Assembly (NCBI RefSeq): GCF_002154695.1
Contig: NZ_MTAV01000185.1
Span: 1-35,916 of the forward strand
DNA length: 35,916 nucleotides
Direction of reading: 5' to 3'
Source of the DNA: Nostoc sp. T09
GTDB taxonomy: Bacteria; Cyanobacteriota; Cyanobacteriia; Cyanobacteriales; Nostocaceae
The notes beneath the pieces were generated by a model. It saw only the letters and a program-made list of their open reading frames with translations, ran no database searches and had not been told where the DNA came from. Below are positions 33,601 through 35,916 of the stretch, piece by piece (the stretch's first letter is position 1; each line of letters opens with the position of its first letter). Made by a program: the position numbers and the translations under genes.

Positions 33601-35419
33601 CAAATTGTACGCCACTCAAACCTTGTACTGGCTGTCCGGGGAAAGGCCCTGTTCTACCATTGGCAGAAATCTTGCTACCAGAAGCCGGCCCATCACTAAA
33701 GGTATCAGCTGGCAAAGAAGCAAAACCAACTAACTCAACTTTGGGGACTATGGAAGCGAACATAGTCTGGTAAATGTGGGTTTGATCGTTTAAACCCGCA
33801 ATTCCAGGAATATCAAAACCGTAGGCTTCATACCCTTTACCTACCAAACTAGTGAGAACTTCTGAACCCGCACCTTGGTAGTAAACGGGTACTGGACGGT
33901 TAGTGTGACTTCCCCAACCATATTTGACATTGGGATCAGAACCCCAGTAATGTCCAACTTCACCTGGGGTATCCAGATTGGTTAAAGCTTCAGCACCTTT
34001 ATTCTTGACTAAAGTCGGAAAGTCACCGTTGAGAGTTAGGTAGTGATCGTGGTCAGCGGTAACGATGAGGAGGTTTTCTTCCCAACCACCATTGTTGTTG
34101 ATCCAATCAATCGTTGAGCCAACTGCTTTGTCGAAGTCTAACGTAGTGCCGATCAGGTTGTCTATGTTGTCATCATGAGCAGACCAATCAATATCACCAC
34201 CTTCGACCATCAACCAGAAACCATCAGGGTCTTTACCTAAAACATTTAATGCAGCGTTTGTCAGGTCATTGAGTTTTGGGTTTTCGTTAACCTCTTTGGC
34301 AATAAAAGATGCATCGGTCTCTCCCGGAAGCAGTGGACGTTTGGTATCCACTTTTGCATCATCACCTTGGTTAGCGAAAACGCTAAACATATCTAAACCA
34401 GTGGTGCTGTAGTCACCTTTGGCAGAACTTACAGGCAAGTTACCATTTTGACCACGCGCACCGTACAGACCGAAGAGGCGATCGCCTTTTTCTGGATCGA
34501 GTTTCGCCGCAGTTTCAGCTAGTTTCTTAGCCGCATCCTGACCTCGTTCCAAAAAGGTGTAATCGTAGCGGTTATCAGTTGGTTTAGTGCTAAGTTCTTT
34601 GTAAGTATCCTTACCAATATATTCATTGCTCGTATTTGGCTCAACCCCTGTTGGCAGTATGTCTCCAGGCGCAGAGAGTGGATGACCACCACCAAGTAAT
34701 ACTGTTGGTTGATAGACCCGGAGTTCCTGTTGCAGGATGTTATCCAATGCAGGATAGTCGCCATCATACTTGCTGCGACGGTTAACATTAGCAGCAGCAG
34801 CTCCAGGTGTAGCATGATCAATGGGAACTGAAGTCACTAAACCGGTTGATTTACCAACACTGTTCGCAGTTTTTAAAATCGATTCGAGAGGATCTTCAAA
34901 AATATCAACGCCAATAGCGTTGTTGTAGCTCTTGACCCCAGTGTAGAGAGTTGTAGCAGTGTTTGCAGAGTCAGGATAGCTGTATTTAATATATTCTGGG
35001 TCACTACCGGGAGTCCAAGGATTAACACCACCTCTAGCAGTGTCATAACCTACTAAATTACCAACAGCACCATCACTAACTTTTGCACCACCTGTTGGGG
35101 TATTACCTGGGTTAAAAGTTGGGTCAAATTTGAAACCAGGACGAACTGGGCTTTCTCCGGTGATGGGATTAGTAGCGTCAAGAGCTGAGTTACCAGTATT
35201 AAACACTCCTTTGCTATCGGCGATCGTTGTTCCATAGGTGGTTACTAAACCGTAGCCTTGGAGTGTTTGAAAGTTCAGTCCTTGACCCTTACCCTGTGTA
35301 TAGAAATCACTTAGATTAGCGCCTGTCTTACCATTTTGAATCTCTTTATATATGGATGCAGCACGAGCCATTTCCCAGCCCATACCATCCCCAATCATAA
35401 TGATGACGTTCTTAGCCAT
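30647..35419 (-). CDS. Exported multidomain phosphatase (alkaline phosphatase, split phytase-like, GDPD, RTX)
   Basis: A protein of 1590 residues that probably releases phosphate from external esters. Residues 1-560 form an alkaline phosphatase: metal-site IIMIGDGMG (about 6-14), nucleophile region [22 protein letters not shown] and [14 protein letters not shown]. From about 565 a phytase-like beta-propeller begins ([33 protein letters not shown]), is interrupted at about 736-1110 by a glycerophosphodiester phosphodiesterase ([33 protein letters not shown]), and resumes ([37 protein letters not shown]). From about 1360 come RTX nonapeptides such as [18 protein letters not shown] and GGSGDDILN, implying type I secretion without an N-terminal signal. 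ATG 35419 has GGAG ten bases upstream; a frame from 35476 would add 19 residues. Phosphate-starvation control is expected but not shown. Confidence 0.92.
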   Translation of the reverse strand: MAKNVIIMIGDGMGWEMARAASIYKEIQNGKTGANLSDFYTQGKGQGLNFQTLQGYGLVTTYGTTIADSKGVFNTGNSALDATNPITGESPVRPGFKFDPTFNPGNTPTGGAKVSDGAVGNLVGYDTARGGVNPWTPGSDPEYIKYSYPDSANTATTLYTGVKSYNNAIGVDIFEDPLESILKTANSVGKSTGLVTSVPIDHATPGAAAANVNRRSKYDGDYPALDNILQQELRVYQPTVLLGGGHPLSAPGDILPTGVEPNTSNEYIGKDTYKELSTKPTDNRYDYTFLERGQDAAKKLAETAAKLDPEKGDRLFGLYGARGQNGNLPVSSAKGDYSTTGLDMFSVFANQGDDAKVDTKRPLLPGETDASFIAKEVNENPKLNDLTNAALNVLGKDPDGFWLMVEGGDIDWSAHDDNIDNLIGTTLDFDKAVGSTIDWINNNGGWEENLLIVTADHDHYLTLNGDFPTLVKNKGAEALTNLDTPGEVGHYWGSDPNVKYGWGSHTNRPVPVYYQGAGSEVLTSLVGKGYEAYGFDIPGIAGLNDQTHIYQTMFASIVPKVELVGFASLPADTFSDGPASGSKISANGRTGPFPGQPVQGLSGVQFANSNSFYFLSDNGYGSKDNSADFLLRIQRLDPNFKGVENGDGSVKFLDYIQLSDPNKKVPFKIVNEGTNERALTGADFDVESLIVDKDGSIWVGDEFGPYLLHFDSTGKLLEAPIATPDEFKTLDGKAPKVIGHRGASGYRPEHTLESYKQAIEKGADFIEPDLVVTKDGVLIARHEPALAILNADGTVNTSNTTTNVATIAKFADRKKTVNLDGNPITGWFAEDFTLAEIKELKAIERLSFRDQSYNGQFEIPTLKEIIDLVKDVEAQTGKKIGIYPETKHPTYTANEATYVGTDTKINRNLGQILIDTLKAENFTDPSRIFIQSFEVGNLKELHDVIMPKAGVDIPLVQLLDYKDIDINGKIIESQPYDHKVSGDKRTYGDLRTPEGLAEIAKYADGIGPGKRMIVSVKGTDADGDGKADDVNKDGAVNDADKTLLAPTTLVQDAHNAGLQVHPYTFRSESQYLAADYKGKPELEFQQFIQLGVDAYFTDFPDTGDKVRDQLSDPQYNIVRSPQNPDVLSGNAVANLGSSKGFEGGAINASKTKLYMLLEGTVQGDPAGALRINEFDIASRKYTGKELYYRLDNPANAIGDFTVINDNEYLVIERDGGQGASAKFKRIYKVDLSKTDANGYVEKQEVADLLNIQDPNDLNGDGKKTFDFPFQTIEDVLVVDKNTILVANDNNYPFSTGRPGNDPQNPKIDNNEILLLKLEKPLNLAPGVGQPSALDINFGSANSDDVTPKPGQVIITGDGADNIEATSSNLINAGGGNDIVQVGSNSSVLGGDGDDNIVVGQNGPVSGTGVDGGNGKDTLVVVEANGRNNLFGGAGADTLVVIEGSGQLQFGGSGNDTITSGGSNNRLYGGSGDDILNSNANDSLFGGDGDDVLFAGQGGGNRLTGGAGADSFWIANASLPTSKNIVTDFTSGIDAIGIGGITGVSKFSDLTLLQQGNDTLIKAGNTELASLLGLTSSTLTANNFVFSISVV

Positions 35420-35476
35420 GAAAGAGAATCTCCGTGTGTTTAACTGTTTATCTAGCCTTAGCTCTAGTGGCATCAA

Positions 35477-35720
35477 AAACTAATATAGTGAGGGCAAAAC
35501 TAATAGTTTTTAGGTTCAAGGATAGAATTTAGTTGTAAACTTATTGACGCTGAACCGTTAACTATCAACCATCACCATAATTGTCATTTCACTAGAAGAT
35601 TATTTCAGTGAAAATTTTCTAGTAGGGTAGGCAATGCTCACTCTACAGAATTATTAATTTTTCACCAATAATTTAGGATTGCTGTAGCAATATTAGAGGA
35701 CTAAACTAACATCAATAAGC
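35477..35720. promoter_or_regulatory. Upstream region of the phosphatase gene
   Basis: No gene is supported here. On the minus strand CACTATATTAG near 35479-35489 offers a possible -10 for the phosphatase gene. A degenerate copy of the GTAGGGTGGGCA palindrome lies at 35622-35646, differing at four positions from the perfect one at 2111-2135. Confidence 0.4.
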
Positions 35721-35880
35721 TTTTCATTCCAAGGTTAAGAAAGAAATAAGTTAGATAAAACAAATAGTTAAAATATACCTGGACAACTTAGATTAAATAA
35801 TATTTTCATTCCAAGGTTAAGAAAAAAATAACGTGAATAGAACAAAAGATTAAACCCTGAAGGGGTGACAAAGGGGCTGA
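35721..35880. repeat. Diverging 82-bp tandem repeat
   Basis: The words TTTTCATTCCAAGGTTAAGA begin at 35721 and again at 35803. The first 29 bases agree at 28 positions; the following 30 bases are recognisably related and then diverge. Each copy holds AGGTTAAG, the reverse of the CTTAACCT word found in cyanobacterial Pho boxes, though without a clear run of three spaced copies. With only two units it is not a CRISPR array. Confidence 0.65.
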
Positions 35881-35916
35881 AACGAAGGAAAGAAGGGAGT
35901 GTGACCGTTTTGAGGT

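Noticed and set aside
35721-35880. CRISPR array
   Set aside because: Only two units, repeats longer and diverging, no constant repeat with unique spacers; no cas genes in the window.

Overview
The window looks like chromosome from a filamentous, Nostoc/Anabaena-type cyanobacterium. It carries many HIP1 octamers (GCGATCGC, for example at 128-135 and 332-339), short cyanobacterial filler repeats and heptanucleotide STRR repeats, a cyanobacterial-type LexA box, and large SLH/DUF3370 and RTX proteins. No species can be named from the sequence alone.

Region 1 (1-9535) is a DNA phosphorothioation (Dnd) locus. dndC and dndD are on the minus strand. dndB starts an operon on the plus strand, followed by a GIY-YIG-like nuclease gene and a second, larger DGQHR-domain gene. 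A dnd-associated small protein (dnd_assoc_4-like) lies convergent to that operon. A small XRE-type regulator and a divergent 84-residue ORF sit between dndC and dndD, framed by two hairpin repeats and sharing a promoter with paired operator-like sites. No dndE is visible; the window ends just past dndD, where dndE could follow. No dndA is seen; a housekeeping cysteine desulfurase could serve.

Region 2 (9550-18470) begins with a Uma2-family gene and an SLH-DUF3370 envelope protein. Next come a second DndD-like SMC ATPase with a translationally coupled 57-residue ORF, an SF2 helicase resembling the dnd-linked restriction helicases, lexA with its own SOS box, and argF. The SMC/helicase genes are candidates for the restriction arm of the phosphorothioation system.

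Region 3 (18770-27000) begins with tRNA-Thr(UGU) and a terminator. About 0.8 kb of decayed sequence follows, with what looks like the N-terminal stub of a cyanobacterial tyrosine recombinase, suggesting an island junction. Beyond it lies a second restriction-like locus: a TaqI/Eco57I-type N6-adenine methylase and a PLD-nuclease/SF2-helicase fusion, with a PIN toxin-antitoxin pair between them.

Region 4 (27000-35916) appears to be ordinary chromosome: an M3 oligopeptidase, a small protein made of two degenerate HisKA-like repeats without the phosphoacceptor His, and a giant putatively exported phosphatase (alkaline phosphatase, split phytase-like domain with an inserted GDPD domain, RTX repeats). 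The right end holds a diverged tandem repeat.

The best candidates for undescribed biology are the dndB/GIY-YIG/DGQHR operon, the 57-aa/SMC/SF2-helicase module, the hairpin-bounded regulator module inside the dnd locus, the split methylase / PLD-helicase system with an embedded TA pair, and the His-less tandem HisKA protein.
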